64,000 nucleotides of DNA from Actinomycetaceae bacterium (GCA_028724905.1 JAQYTG010000002.1:1-64000), one strand, 5' to 3'. Shown: positions 9,156-18,460, numbered from the stretch's first letter. Notes: a model not told the origin generated them from the letters alone. Program-made: numbers and translations.

Positions 9156-9181
9156 CCACAACTAAGTGGAAAGGTGGCGCA

Positions 9182-10147
9182 ATGCGGGTAGTGAAAGAAT
9201 ATGCACGGGTGCGTGTGCCTGCCACATCGGGCAACTGTGGCCCAGGTTTTGATGCCATTGGTATGGCTCACGACCTCTGGGACGATGTCTCCGCCACTCT
9301 CACCACTGGCGCCACGCGCGTGAGCATCATTGGGGAGGGAGCCAAAGATCTTCCCCGCGATGCCAGCCACCTGATCGCAAGAGTGATGCGCAAGACGATG
9401 GAGCGCTTCGGCCTGCCGCTCGCAGGCATCGAACTGGTCTGTCGCAATTCAATTCAGCAGGGCAAAGGGCTAGGCTCTTCTGCGGCCGCGATTGTGGCTG
9501 GCTTGATGCTTGTGCGAGAGCTCACTGGCGGAGAAGAGAGCAGTCTCACCAAAGAGATGATGCTCGATCTCGCTACAGAGTATGAGGGGCACCCAGACAA
9601 TGCGGCTCCATGTTTGTATGGCGGAGCTACACTCTCGTGGAAGAGCATGGGCGGCGCAGAGCAGGAAGCAGAGAGGCAACATGAGCTGGCCAGTATGAGG
9701 GACGCATCTCATATTGCTCCTAGCATTCACACGGTACAGCTAGACGTATCGCCCGAGGTGCAGACGACTATGCTGGTACCAGCTGAGATTTTGCCAACGA
9801 GTGAAGCCCGTGCGGCCTTGCCGCAGTCTGTGCCACATCGAGATGCAGCAGCGCAGGCGGCACACGCGGGTTTGTTTGTACACGCATTGGCACAGCGGCC
9901 GGATTTGCTCTTTGACGCCACTGAAGATTATTTACATCAGAGCTATCGGGCTGCTGCGATGCCTCGTACTGCGACGTTACTCGAAGCGTTACGGCGAGCG
10001 CACTGGCCAGCGGTGATCTCAGGTGCCGGCCCGTCAATTTTGCTTTTTGCCCAGGTAGATTCGGCCTTGGCGCAGGCAGTGGGACGGCAGGGATTCCAGG
10101 TGATTGATTCGCGGCAAGTGCCAGGGGCGCACGCCGTCAATGGCTGA
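9182..10147 (+). CDS. thrB: Homoserine kinase
   Basis: GHMP-family kinase that phosphorylates homoserine in threonine synthesis. The N-terminus has VRVPATSGNCGPGFDAIGMA, and the ATP-binding glycine-rich loop GKGLGSSAAAIVAGL lies near residues 97-111. The C-terminal VISGAGPSILLF motif is also present. Length 321 is normal. ATG 9182 has AAAGG at about 8-nt spacing. It is the distal gene of hom-thrB; thrC is not in the window. Confidence 0.95.
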   Translation: MRVVKEYARVRVPATSGNCGPGFDAIGMAHDLWDDVSATLTTGATRVSIIGEGAKDLPRDASHLIARVMRKTMERFGLPLAGIELVCRNSIQQGKGLGSSAAAIVAGLMLVRELTGGEESSLTKEMMLDLATEYEGHPDNAAPCLYGGATLSWKSMGGAEQEAERQHELASMRDASHIAPSIHTVQLDVSPEVQTTMLVPAEILPTSEARAALPQSVPHRDAAAQAAHAGLFVHALAQRPDLLFDATEDYLHQSYRAAAMPRTATLLEALRRAHWPAVISGAGPSILLFAQVDSALAQAVGRQGFQVIDSRQVPGAHAVNG

Positions 10148-10329
10148 TGGGTGAACTTATGCGATGCGCCAAATTTATGTGGCGTGACGGCAGGTGGCCG
10201 TGAACGATGGTGAGGCAAAGAGCAGGAACCCCAGCTATATGAAGCTGCTGTGCAGAACGCAGCGTGGGGGCTGAAAGCAACTGAGCTATGGCGTCAAGCT
10301 CAATTTTCGGTATTGTGGCTGCGAGCGTG

Positions 10330-10394
10330 TATGATGAACCTCAGAGAAAGTTTGCGGTGTTGAAGCGCAGCTTTCTTACTGCTCGGTGAGCAGT
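10330..10394 (+). promoter_or_regulatory. rho leader: possible -10 and two hairpins
   Basis: The 374-nt gap between thrB and rho has no gene. TATGAT at 10330-10335 could be a -10 box, though no good -35 is visible. An interrupted hairpin follows (AGAAAG 10345-10350 with CTTTCT 10371-10376, enclosing TGCG/CGCA). Then comes a perfect ACTGCTC-GGT-GAGCAGT hairpin at 10378-10394 without a T run. rho genes are often autoregulated through long leaders, so an attenuation role is possible but inferred. Confidence 0.35.
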
Positions 10395-10521
10395 CGGCTA
10401 TACATCCACACTGGTGAGTATGATGCCGACACAGATAGATTCGTTTGCGCGTGCCGGTGTGCACTGTGCGGCGGTAAACCATTGAAAATTATGTGCCTTC
10501 GGCACCCGAGGAAGGAACCTC

Positions 10522-12339
10522 GTGAGCGATAAGCCACTCTCAGTCAGCGCGCTCCATGCAATGCGCGTGGCAGACATTAAAGCACTTGCAGCCCAAATGG
10601 GGATTAATCTCGATCCTAAAGCCCGAAAAGTAGACTATATAAACGCGATTAAATCCTCAGGAGCTCCTTTTGTGACGCGGAAGCGACGGGCTAAAGCTAG
10701 CGCGGAAGCACCTGTTTCAGATAAGTCCGTTTCGGAAGAGTATTCTGACAAACCTGTTGCGGCAAAGCAGGGAAAACAGACAGCTTCCGAACAGTTGCCC
10801 CTCGATGATGCGGAGAAAGCTGCGGCTTTGGAAGCTATCGGCGAAGCGGCGCAGCGAAAAGCTCAAGGCCGACGTACTCGCCGTAGCGATGCCGCCTCTG
10901 CTGTGAGCGAATTGACTCACGGATCTGCATCGGCAGGTAATAACGAGCACTCAGATGCGGACGAGAATGGAGTGAGCGAGCGTATGGATCGGCGTGAGCG
11001 CCGCACTCCAGGAAACCGCCGTGAGCGCATGGATCGGCGTGAGCGCCGCACTCCAGGGAACCGCCGTGAGCGCATGGATCGCACGGATTACGGCGAGCGT
11101 ACTGATCGGCGCACCACGATGGGAACGAATGCGGCGCACGCGGACAATACCTATGCGCATACGGATAGCGAGGTAGAAGCTCACTCAAGTGACGACGTGC
11201 TGCTTCCAGTGGCAGGTATCCTCGATATCTCAGGTACAAATTCATATCTGCGCACTGGTGGATACTTGCCTGGAAAATCTGATGCTTACGTGAGCAGTCA
11301 GATCATCAAAAAGTATGGGCTGCGTCGCGGCGATGCAATCGTAGGTGCGGTGCGTTCGCTAGCTGACAGCCCGAATCGCAGAGGGCAGCGTCAGCACAAA
11401 TACAACCCGCTTGTAGAGATTACGGCTATTAACGGGCTCTCTCCCGAAGAATCGCTGCAGCGCCCAGATTTCAATAAGCTCACGCCTCTCTATCCACAGG
11501 AGATGCTGCGCGTAGAAACCACGAAGAATGCGCTGACCGCTCGAGTGATTGATCTCGTGGCACCCATCGGCAAAGGTCAACGTGGTCTGATCGTATCTCC
11601 GCCGAAAGCCGGTAAGACAGTGATTATGCAGCAGTTGGCGATGGCGATTGCAAAGAATAATCCCGAAGTGCATCTGATGGTGGTACTCGTCGATGAGCGC
11701 CCAGAAGAAGTCACTGATATGCAGCGTTTGGTGCGCGGAGAAGTGATTGCTTCCACATTTGATAGGCCAGCTTCGGATCACACTACCGTCTCAGAATTGG
11801 CTGTAGAACGCGCTAAACGCTTGGTAGAGCTCGGGCAAGACGTGGTGATTTTGCTTGATTCACTCACCCGACTGTCGCGTGCATACAACTTGGCTGCTCC
11901 TGCTAGTGGACGTATTCTCACCGGTGGTGTGGATGCCGCTGCTCTCTACCCACCGAAGAAGTTCTTCGGTGCGGCACGTAATATCGAAAATGGCGGCTCG
12001 CTCACCATCATTGCTTCAGCATTGATCGAGACCGGCTCGAAGATGGACGAAGTGATCTTTGAAGAATTTAAAGGTACTGGCAATATGGAGCTACGGCTTT
12101 CGCGCCAGCTCGCTGATCGGCGTATCTTCCCTGCGGTAGATATCAATGCTTCTGGCACCCGCCGCGAAGAGCTGCTCTTCTCCCCTGAAGAATTGAAGAT
12201 TGTGTGGCATTTGCGCCGTGCACTCGGCACTCTGGATGTGCAAGAATCTTCGGATTATTTGCTTGGCCGGCTGCGCAAAACGGAGACCAACAAAGACTTC
12301 TTGATGAGCGTTGTGCGCGGTATGCAATCGGTGGATTAA
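10522..12339 (+). CDS. rho: Transcription termination factor Rho
   Basis: Hexameric RNA-dependent ATPase that ends transcription. A Rho N-terminal helical domain (residues 1-50) is followed by a long charged insertion (about 50-230) typical of actinobacterial Rho. Then come the RNA-binding OB fold (GILDISGTNSYLRTGGYLPG), the P-loop SPPKAGKT near residue 358 and the Walker B/Q-loop region (VVILLDSLTRLSRAYN). The start is GTG with GAGGAAGG ahead. The insertion contains an in-frame tandem duplication of 15 residues (RERMDRRERRTPGNR). Length is 605. Confidence 0.97.
   Translation: MSDKPLSVSALHAMRVADIKALAAQMGINLDPKARKVDYINAIKSSGAPFVTRKRRAKASAEAPVSDKSVSEEYSDKPVAAKQGKQTASEQLPLDDAEKAAALEAIGEAAQRKAQGRRTRRSDAASAVSELTHGSASAGNNEHSDADENGVSERMDRRERRTPGNRRERMDRRERRTPGNRRERMDRTDYGERTDRRTTMGTNAAHADNTYAHTDSEVEAHSSDDVLLPVAGILDISGTNSYLRTGGYLPGKSDAYVSSQIIKKYGLRRGDAIVGAVRSLADSPNRRGQRQHKYNPLVEITAINGLSPEESLQRPDFNKLTPLYPQEMLRVETTKNALTARVIDLVAPIGKGQRGLIVSPPKAGKTVIMQQLAMAIAKNNPEVHLMVVLVDERPEEVTDMQRLVRGEVIASTFDRPASDHTTVSELAVERAKRLVELGQDVVILLDSLTRLSRAYNLAAPASGRILTGGVDAAALYPPKKFFGAARNIENGGSLTIIASALIETGSKMDEVIFEEFKGTGNMELRLSRQLADRRIFPAVDINASGTRREELLFSPEELKIVWHLRRALGTLDVQESSDYLLGRLRKTETNKDFLMSVVRGMQSVD
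10978..11081 (+). repeat. 45-nt in-frame tandem repeat within rho
   Basis: Two nearly identical 45-nt copies (10978-11022 and 11023-11067) plus a partial third encode an Arg-rich 15-residue unit in the insertion domain of Rho. A length of 45 keeps the frame, so copy number can vary without disrupting the gene. Confidence 0.85.
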
Positions 12340-12368
12340 CGATGGTGTAGTTTTCTGCCAGTGTGATG

Positions 12369-12425
12369 CGTAGCCCGAGGTGATCTGGAACGTGAATGTT
12401 TGGATTCGCCTCGGGCTACGTCTAT
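12369..12425 (+). terminator. Hairpin downstream of rho
   Basis: CGTAGCCCGAGG (12369-12380) pairs with CCTCGGGCTACG (12409-12420) in a 12-bp stem with a 28-nt loop, 30 nt after the rho stop. The T run is weak, so it may act as an imperfect or bidirectional terminator. Confidence 0.55.
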
Positions 12426-12503
12426 TGAGCTAGCGGAGAGAAGTTAGTGGTAGTGGAATAGTGGCAACAACCGTACTTTCATCAATAACTGTTGCCCGCC
12501 AAC

Positions 12504-12643
12504 TGTTGCCCGCCCAAGAAGCTCGAGTTTCGACGACTATTCACGGGCAAGACCTCGCCTCAGAGACGAAAAGACACAAAACCCCGATAGCTTTCGTTCG
12601 TAGCCCCGAAAAGCTGCCGTCTCATTCGTGCCGTCGTCTCTGA
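12504..12643. other. Possible structured RNA or repeat downstream of rho
   Basis: Several nested pairings occur in a 140-nt stretch with no believable gene: TTGCCCG (about 12506) with CGGGCAA (12544-12550); TCAGAGACGA (12560-12569) with TCGTCTCTGA (12634-12643); and inside the latter AGCTTTCG with CGAAAAGCT. The arrangement resembles a branched RNA fold, but no known RNA family is recognised. Confidence 0.25.
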
Positions 12644-12721
12644 ATTCCGTCTATCAGTGTTTGGATGATATTTGTGGGCTAAGCGTCATGTAGCTATCTA
12701 TCCGTTGAAACCGGTTTCTCT

Positions 12722-12832
12722 GGATCTGCCGAACGGGTATATCTGCCGAACCCATATAGTCGTTTAACGGGTATATCTGCCGATCCTGTATGTCGCTTAA
12801 CCCGTATATTTGCTTAACCCGTAGGCTATGAT
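12722..12832 (+). repeat. Tandem ~18-nt repeat upstream of lipoprotein gene
   Basis: Six imperfect units alternate between forms like CTGCCGAACGGGTATAT and CGCTTAACCCGTATAT, so GGGTATA and its complement TATACCC-like motif recur. The array ends about 30 nt before the next gene, in the place where its promoter should be, and it may supply or modulate that promoter. Confidence 0.6.
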
Positions 12833-12864
12833 ATGAATACCACGGGGAAACTGAAGGAGATTAT

Positions 12865-14169
12865 ATGTCACGCACCCATATTCGCCTGCTAACGTTGGTG
12901 GCAACGCTGCTGCTAGCACTTTCAGGATGTAAAGCAGGCGTGGAGATGGCCATCCACAGTGAAGATTCTGCAACGTTGCGCTATGAAATACAGGTGGCTC
13001 ACAGCGATTTCGAAAAATGGATGAAGCTCGCCAAAGGAATTGCTCAAAGCGCTGGAGATATCGATCCTAGTGCTTTCCAGGAGCCGCGCAATTGTGCCGA
13101 TTTATTTAATGCAAATTCTGATACACGAGACTGGGAACGCTATCTTGATGTGCAAGACAATTCCACCAACGATGAGATTAGGTGCATTATCAGCGAGGAC
13201 TACAACATCCACCGAGCTGGCTGGGAGCTGGAACGTAATGGCTCTGATTGGACGCTTTCCATAGATGGAGGCGGTTCCGGATCTGGGATGAGCCTCAGCG
13301 ATCTCTATTCGGCGATATTCGATGCGGCAGATTTAGATGGAGCAGATGCGCTTCTGGAGCAAAAAATGATGGTTACCATCACGATGCCCGCTCCGATCAC
13401 CGGCGTCAGCTGGAAAGATGCGAAAATTAACGGCAATAGTGTGACCTTTGATGCGCTGCATCAAGAGATCTCTGATCTTGTGATCACGGCACAAGATGGG
13501 GCACGTCCGATTGGTAGAGCTGAGGGAATCGTGAGTCCTGCTGAGCCAGAAGGCCGCGGTTTATCCGGCGGGGCAATGGCCGGAATTATCATCGCCGTGG
13601 TGGCTGCGGCAGTACTGGCTGTGGTTATTGCGCTTCTTGTACGACGCTCGCGCTCAAAACGGCATTATGCTGCGACACAGGCAGCTGTGCCGCAGGAGGG
13701 GTATCCTTCAACTCCATTTGGAGCAGCGCAGCAGCCATATATGGTGCAGACTCCTATGCCAGGGGCGAGTGTTCAACCGCAGCAAACTGTGCCGTTACAG
13801 CAGACCACGCAGCCGCAGCCAGCCACAGCGCCGCCGTATATGCAGCGGCAGAATATGGCGCAGCCACCAACAGCGCAGCAGCCAACTGCGACGCAACAGC
13901 AAAATATGACGCAGCCGAGCGATCAGCCTGCGACGGTGGGGCAGTTTGAGGCGCAGACGCAGGATTCAGCTGCTCCAGGTGGCGTTGAGCGGCAACCAAT
14001 GGCCATGCACGGCAATACTGGAGGCGCCAGCCCGTATGGAGCTGCTCCTATGCAGCGCCCAACGGGCGATCTCACGCCAGAGCAGGAACGTGCGTGGCAG
14101 GAGTACTACGCCAAATATGCGCAGTACCAACGTCAATTAGAGGAGTATCAGGCTCACCACACTGAATAA
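12865..14169 (+). CDS. LppM-like membrane-anchored lipoprotein with Gln-rich tail
   Basis: The N-terminal signal peptide ends in lipobox LSGC with the lipidated Cys at 22. A ~200-residue extracytoplasmic domain follows (EMAIHSEDSATLRYEIQV; MMVTITMPAPITGVSW), then a transmembrane helix (about 237-258) with basic stop-transfer RRSRSKR. Lipobox, domain and C-terminal helix in that order match the mycobacterial LppM architecture; this assignment is by architecture and partial motif, not alignment. The last ~165 residues are Gln/Pro/Thr/Ala-rich, presumably cytoplasmic, ending in a Tyr/Gln-rich helix. AAGGAG precedes the ATG. Confidence 0.75.
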   Translation: MSRTHIRLLTLVATLLLALSGCKAGVEMAIHSEDSATLRYEIQVAHSDFEKWMKLAKGIAQSAGDIDPSAFQEPRNCADLFNANSDTRDWERYLDVQDNSTNDEIRCIISEDYNIHRAGWELERNGSDWTLSIDGGGSGSGMSLSDLYSAIFDAADLDGADALLEQKMMVTITMPAPITGVSWKDAKINGNSVTFDALHQEISDLVITAQDGARPIGRAEGIVSPAEPEGRGLSGGAMAGIIIAVVAAAVLAVVIALLVRRSRSKRHYAATQAAVPQEGYPSTPFGAAQQPYMVQTPMPGASVQPQQTVPLQQTTQPQPATAPPYMQRQNMAQPPTAQQPTATQQQNMTQPSDQPATVGQFEAQTQDSAAPGGVERQPMAMHGNTGGASPYGAAPMQRPTGDLTPEQERAWQEYYAKYAQYQRQLEEYQAHHTE

Positions 14170-14474
14170 GGGTCACACGGAGGAGAGAGAATCCTGAGTA
14201 GGTAGACTGTGCACCGGTCAATGGGCGTCTGCTCCTGGGCTGGTGCCGGTCTCCTGGACTACCACCTGCTGAGCATCCACGTATGCTCATGGCGATGATG
14301 AACGTTGATAGGTCGCCACTATCACAGGTACTGAAGTGGAATATATACGTGTGAAAATGCTTTAATAAAACGTCGGCTTCTGGTTCACCACTCGCCGTTA
14401 AGAAAGGCCACCTCGCCGCAGAGAGCGAGAGCTGCGCAGTGGACCCAGGGCATCAAACGATCCAAGGAGTACAC
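14170..14474 (+). other. Gap between lipoprotein gene and rpmE
   Basis: No gene is seen. AT-rich sequence at 14338-14372 (TATATA, then TTTAATAAAA) probably carries the rpmE promoter. A GC-rich imperfect inverted repeat at about 14212-14255 (CCGGT with GCCGG arms) may end the upstream transcript. Confidence 0.3.
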
Positions 14475-14711
14475 ATGAAAAAGGGAATCCATCCCGATTA
14501 TCACGACATCACTGTGAGCTGCACGTGCGGAAATGAATTCCAGACTCGCTCTACCTACCCGAACGAGCATCTGCGCGTAGACGTCTGCTCTGCGTGCCAC
14601 CCATTCTTCACCGGTAAGATGAAGATCCTCGACACCGGCGGGCGCGTGGCTCGTTTCGAGGCTCGCTATGGCAAGCGGACGAGGCCTGCCAAGGCAGAAG
14701 CGGCTAAGTAG
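14475..14711 (+). CDS. rpmE: 50S ribosomal protein L31, zinc-binding type
   Basis: Small ribosomal protein bridging the subunits near 5S rRNA. The 78-residue sequence starts [19 protein letters not shown] and keeps all zinc ligands, with C16 and C18 as CxC and C38 and C41 as CxxC ([10 protein letters not shown]). It is therefore the C+ form used when zinc is sufficient. ATG 14475 has AAGGAG at 5-nt spacing; a longer upstream frame from 14439 is not needed. Monocistronic, with a strong terminator behind. Confidence 0.95.
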   Translation: MKKGIHPDYHDITVSCTCGNEFQTRSTYPNEHLRVDVCSACHPFFTGKMKILDTGGRVARFEARYGKRTRPAKAEAAK

Positions 14712-14721
14712 CTTTCTGACG

Positions 14722-14775
14722 AGGCGCCGGCTGCTGCTAGTTGCATCATACAGCTAGCAGCGCCGGCGCTTTGTA
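14722..14775 (+). terminator. rpmE terminator
   Basis: A long GC-rich stem (GGCGCCGGC and GCTGCTAG on the left; CTAGCAG and GCCGGCGC on the right, about 14723-14769) is followed by TTTGTAT. It starts 10 nt after the rpmE stop. The next ~290 nt before prfA contain short GTGTGCA-type tandem repeats (about 14880-14940) and no gene. Confidence 0.75.
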
Positions 14776-15069
14776 TATGTATAGGGTGTATGCGCAGACC
14801 ATGCAAGATTGCAGATTGCGCGAGATAGCAGGATATACAGGCAAAAACGGAGTATGCGAGCAGCGTACGCGGTGGTGTTCGCAAAAGCCCGTGCAAAAGT
14901 CTGTGCAGAAGTGTGTGTAGGAGTGTGTGCAACCGTACGTGTTCGGCGTCACCCCAACTCTTCTGTGAGTGCGATAGAGCGTGACGGCGGTAGAGATCTG
15001 CACGAGAGCACATACCAAAGGATGCAAAGCGGAAGATGTGCGCGGCATCGGAGATGAAAGAGATAAGTA

Positions 15070-16203
15070 ATGGCGGAGAACGGGGCACATCAGAGCGTGG
15101 CCGACGAGGATTTTTCGGCGGCGGAGGCGATGCTCGCGGAATATAGAAGCATCGAACAACAGATGGCTTCCCCCGAGGTACTGGCAGATCCGAATAAATT
15201 ACGTTCTTTGGGGCGCCAGTATGCACAGCTTGGCTCCGTGGTGAGCCGCTACGAAAAATATGTGGCAGCTGCGCGCGATCTCGCCGATATGCGAGATATT
15301 GTGGAAGCGGGTGGAGACGACGCTGCACTTTTTGCCAGCGAAATCCCTGATCTGGAAGAGCGTCTGGAGACGGCGGCAGCGGATGTGCGCGATGCTTTAA
15401 TACCGCGAGATCCCGACGATGCCCGAGACGTCATCCTGGAAGTAAAAGCTGGCGAGGGTGGAGAGGAGAGTGCTCTCTTTGCCGCTGATTTGCTGCGTAT
15501 GTATGAACGCTACACCGAAAAGCGTGGATGGACATGGCAAATTCTCTCCGCCACGCGCACCGAACTGGGCGGATACAAAGATGTAGAAGTGGGTATTCGG
15601 GCTAAAGGCGTACCCGATGATCCGGCAGAAGGCGTTTGGGCGCATCTGAAATTTGAAGCAGGCGTGCACCGAGTGCAGCGAGTGCCCGTCACCGAATCAC
15701 AGGGGCGTATCCACACTAGTGCAGCGGGCGTATTAGTGTTTGCCGAGGTGGATGATCCTGGCGAGATCGAGATTGCCGATTCAGATTTACGCATTGACGT
15801 GTTTCGCTCCTCTGGCCCAGGTGGGCAATCTGTGAATACTACTGATTCAGCTGTGCGTATTACCCACCTGCCTACGGGCATTACCGTCTCCATGCAGGAT
15901 GAGAAATCGCAGATTAAAAACCGAGAATCTGCCATGCGCGTCTTACGTGCGCGGCTGCGCCAGAAACAGCTGGAAGAGCAAGCGGCTGCGGAGGCGGAGC
16001 AGCGACGTTCACAAGTTCGTACAGTAGACCGCTCGGAGCGGGTGCGTACCTACAACTTCCCTGAGAATCGTATTTCAGATCACCGCAGCGGCTATAAGGC
16101 CTACAATCTCGATGCCGTGATGAACGGAGAGCTCGATCCGGTGATTGAAAGCCTGCAGCGCATGGATGAAAACGAACGGCTAGAAGCCGTGGGAGAACGC
16201 TAG
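15070..16203 (+). CDS. prfA: Peptide chain release factor 1
   Basis: Recognises UAA and UAG stop codons and triggers peptide release in the ribosomal A site. The catalytic GGQ is at residues 251-253 within [18 protein letters not shown]. Domain 1 coiled coil occupies about residues 15-110, and the C-terminal signature [20 protein letters not shown] is present. Length 377 is slightly above usual because of a short N-terminal extension. The modifying methylase gene prmC follows 18 nt downstream, the common arrangement. Confidence 0.97.
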   Translation: MAENGAHQSVADEDFSAAEAMLAEYRSIEQQMASPEVLADPNKLRSLGRQYAQLGSVVSRYEKYVAAARDLADMRDIVEAGGDDAALFASEIPDLEERLETAAADVRDALIPRDPDDARDVILEVKAGEGGEESALFAADLLRMYERYTEKRGWTWQILSATRTELGGYKDVEVGIRAKGVPDDPAEGVWAHLKFEAGVHRVQRVPVTESQGRIHTSAAGVLVFAEVDDPGEIEIADSDLRIDVFRSSGPGGQSVNTTDSAVRITHLPTGITVSMQDEKSQIKNRESAMRVLRARLRQKQLEEQAAAEAEQRRSQVRTVDRSERVRTYNFPENRISDHRSGYKAYNLDAVMNGELDPVIESLQRMDENERLEAVGER

Positions 16204-16221
16204 TGGAAGGTGCGTGCGGCA

Positions 16222-17457
16222 GTGAGTGCGTGCAGCAGTGATGAGTGTGCCCAGCAAGCAGCTGATAGGCCGCCGCTTTGGGCGCACATTATTCGGTTGG
16301 GGGCGCAAAAACTTCAGGAAGCCGGAGTGGCTTCACCGCTGCACGACGCTCAGGAGCTTGCTGAGAAAGCGAGAGGTGGACGGGAGCAGAGCCTGATTGG
16401 CGGTGAGAGCGCGGATCGACAGGAGCTGGCTCATTTCTCGCAGATGCTCCAGCGCAGAATTCGACGTGAGCCATTGCAACATATTCTTGGCAAGATGTGG
16501 TTTCGCTATCTTGAGCTGGAATCGTGCCCAGGAGTGTTTATCGTGCGGCCAGAAACGGAGATAGTGGCACAGGCGGGTATTGATGTTCTCGCCGAGGCTC
16601 TTGCCCAGAGTGGGGGAGCTCGCACGGAAAACGCTTGTGTAAAAACCACTAGCACGGAAAGCACGTGGGCTCAAACCGCTCGTACTGGAAGCAGTCGCCT
16701 CGAAGATGCCCGTGCCGAAAGCGCTCGTGCCCAAACCTCTTTGACTCACGCCACAGAGGGGGGAATTTCCGAGCCAAGAAGAGAAGCACTGCAGTGGGGA
16801 GAGCTGTTGCAGCGGACAGTGCCGGAGCGCTCACCGCTGATTGCAGTGGATCTTTTTGCCGGCTCTGGCGCTATAGCGCTCGCCATTGCCACGGAGCTGG
16901 GCGCTGCTACTCAGGGCAATACTCCGCGCAGAGATACGTCGCAGGGCGGTGCTCCGCAGGTGCATCGCTCTGAGCACGCGCCGGCGTCACGCCCTCAACT
17001 GCTGGTATACGGTGTGGAACGTAGCGCTACCGCCTACGAATCTGCCCAGAGAAACAACGCTCGCTATGGCAACCCCGTGACGTTCATTCACGCCGATGCG
17101 CTGGCGCCATTGCCAGAGCCATACGAAGAGCAGCTTGTAGGGCAGGCAGCATTGGTGATCGCTAATCCCCCCTACGTTCCGCCCTACCATGAGCTCAGTC
17201 TGGAGGTGCGTGCGGATCCGCAGATGGCTCTTTTTGGCGGAGGGGAGGACGGCCTCGATATTCCGTTGCGTACAATTCAGCGAGCCTCTGAGCTACTATC
17301 TACCGGAGGGATGCTCGTTATGGAACACGCGAGCGAACAGGCTCCGGCTCTGCGCACTGCCGCTCGTGCAGCAGGATTTATCGACGTAGCTACGGGGAAA
17401 GATCTCACTGGAGCGGCGCGTTTTCTGCGGGCACAGTGGCCAGGTGTTGCGCGGTGA
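16222..17457 (+). CDS. prmC: Release factor glutamine methyltransferase PrmC with insertions
   Basis: N5-methylates the glutamine of the GGQ motif in release factors using S-adenosylmethionine. Motif I is DLFAGSGAIALAIA at about 210-223, and the catalytic NPPY is at 315-318. Both sit ~100 residues later than in E. coli PrmC. The displacement comes from a Thr/Ala/Ser/Glu-rich repetitive insertion (about residues 131-200, with TSTESTWAQTART) and a second low-complexity insertion near 230-260. GTG 16222 is chosen because GGAAGG lies 11 nt before it; GTG 16210 is in frame but too close to that site. Follows prfA. Confidence 0.9.
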   Translation: MSACSSDECAQQAADRPPLWAHIIRLGAQKLQEAGVASPLHDAQELAEKARGGREQSLIGGESADRQELAHFSQMLQRRIRREPLQHILGKMWFRYLELESCPGVFIVRPETEIVAQAGIDVLAEALAQSGGARTENACVKTTSTESTWAQTARTGSSRLEDARAESARAQTSLTHATEGGISEPRREALQWGELLQRTVPERSPLIAVDLFAGSGAIALAIATELGAATQGNTPRRDTSQGGAPQVHRSEHAPASRPQLLVYGVERSATAYESAQRNNARYGNPVTFIHADALAPLPEPYEEQLVGQAALVIANPPYVPPYHELSLEVRADPQMALFGGGEDGLDIPLRTIQRASELLSTGGMLVMEHASEQAPALRTAARAAGFIDVATGKDLTGAARFLRAQWPGVAR

Positions 17458-17745
17458 CGGTCGCAGTGCCAGACTGCCTCGGCGGCTTGAATAGGAAACG
17501 GAGACTGCAGAGAGGAAACGGAGTGGCGCGTGAATGCCTGGACTGGATGCTTAGACGTGAATGCCTGGACTGCGGAGACGAAACGGAGTGGCGCGTGAAT
17601 GCCAAAGTGAATGTCTGGACTGAATAGATGACGCTGAGTAGGCGACGCGAATGCCAGATTAAAAAGCTAGAGTGAAGATGCGGCCTGACGGGTCAGAGTG
17701 AACGGTCAGATTGAATAGTCAGATTGAAAAGGTCGGTTAGGATAG
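17458..17745 (+). repeat. Degenerate tandem repeats between prmC and tsaC
   Basis: Units related to GTGAATGCCTGGACTG and GAAACGGAGTGGCGC recur at about 17505-17545, 17552-17575, 17580-17600 and 17606-17625. They are followed by a second family around GGTCAGATTGAAT (17690-17730). No gene is present in this ~290-nt gap. Confidence 0.65.
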
Positions 17746-17749
17746 AGGT

Positions 17750-18460
17750 ATGCGGATCTTTCACGATGTGCACGCTGAGCAGGGCGATTCCTTGCAATGG
17801 CGTGAGGCTCTTGCGGCAGCTAGCGCTGCCGTCGCAGCAGGAGAAGTCATCTGTTTGCCCACCGACACCGTGTACGGCATCGGCGCTGATCCCTTTAATG
17901 CCGACGCCGTGACGGCGCTGCTGAGCGCAAAATCTCGCACCCGTGCGATGCCCCCTCCGGTACTCGTCGCCAATGCTGAGCAGGCCAGCAGTCTTGTCGA
18001 TCCGGCAGCTCAGGGCGGGCAGTTAGCGGAGGCGGTGCACGCGCTGATCGAAAATTTCTGGCCTGGAGAACTCACGATCATTCTTCCGGCTGCACCCACG
18101 ATAGGGTGGGATTTAGGTGAAACGAACGGGACGGTGGCGCTGCGTATGCCGGATCATCCGGTGGCTTTGGCGCTCTTGACGGCGGTGGGGCCGCTCGCCG
18201 TCACCAGTGCTAATCAGACGGGGCAGCCGCCAGCCACCACCGCTGCGCAGGCGATAGAACAGTTGGGCGAGGCCGTGAGTGTCTATCTTGACGCTGGAGC
18301 ATCACCGGTAGGGGTGCCCAGTACAATCGTGAGGCTCACGTCTGCGGCGCCGCGACAAGTAGAGCTCGTTCGTCTGGGCGCGCTGACGCCGGCTGAAATC
18401 GTGCGCACTACCGGTTTAGATGTGAGCGGAGGCGCGGATATGAATGGGTCACGCTCGTGA
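17750..18460 (+). CDS. tsaC: L-threonylcarbamoyladenylate synthase (TsaC/Sua5 family)
   Basis: Makes threonylcarbamoyl-AMP from threonine, bicarbonate and ATP, the first step of the universal t6A37 tRNA modification. The YrdC-fold signatures ICLPTDTVYGIGADPF (about 42-57), FWPGELTIILP and VPSTIVRL are all present. Length 236 suits the single-domain form without the Sua5 tail. It lies after prfA-prmC, a common neighbourhood, and its end overlaps the next start by GTGA. Confidence 0.93.
   Translation: MRIFHDVHAEQGDSLQWREALAAASAAVAAGEVICLPTDTVYGIGADPFNADAVTALLSAKSRTRAMPPPVLVANAEQASSLVDPAAQGGQLAEAVHALIENFWPGELTIILPAAPTIGWDLGETNGTVALRMPDHPVALALLTAVGPLAVTSANQTGQPPATTAAQAIEQLGEAVSVYLDAGASPVGVPSTIVRLTSAAPRQVELVRLGALTPAEIVRTTGLDVSGGADMNGSRS

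Noticed and set aside
12461..12643. 60-codon frame downstream of rho
   Set aside because: Composition is not protein-like, and nested inverted repeats suggest RNA structure rather than coding.
14666..15328. 220-codon minus-strand frame across rpmE end and prfA start
   Set aside because: Shadow of prfA and the GTGTGCA-type repeats; no start signal and antisense to two real genes.
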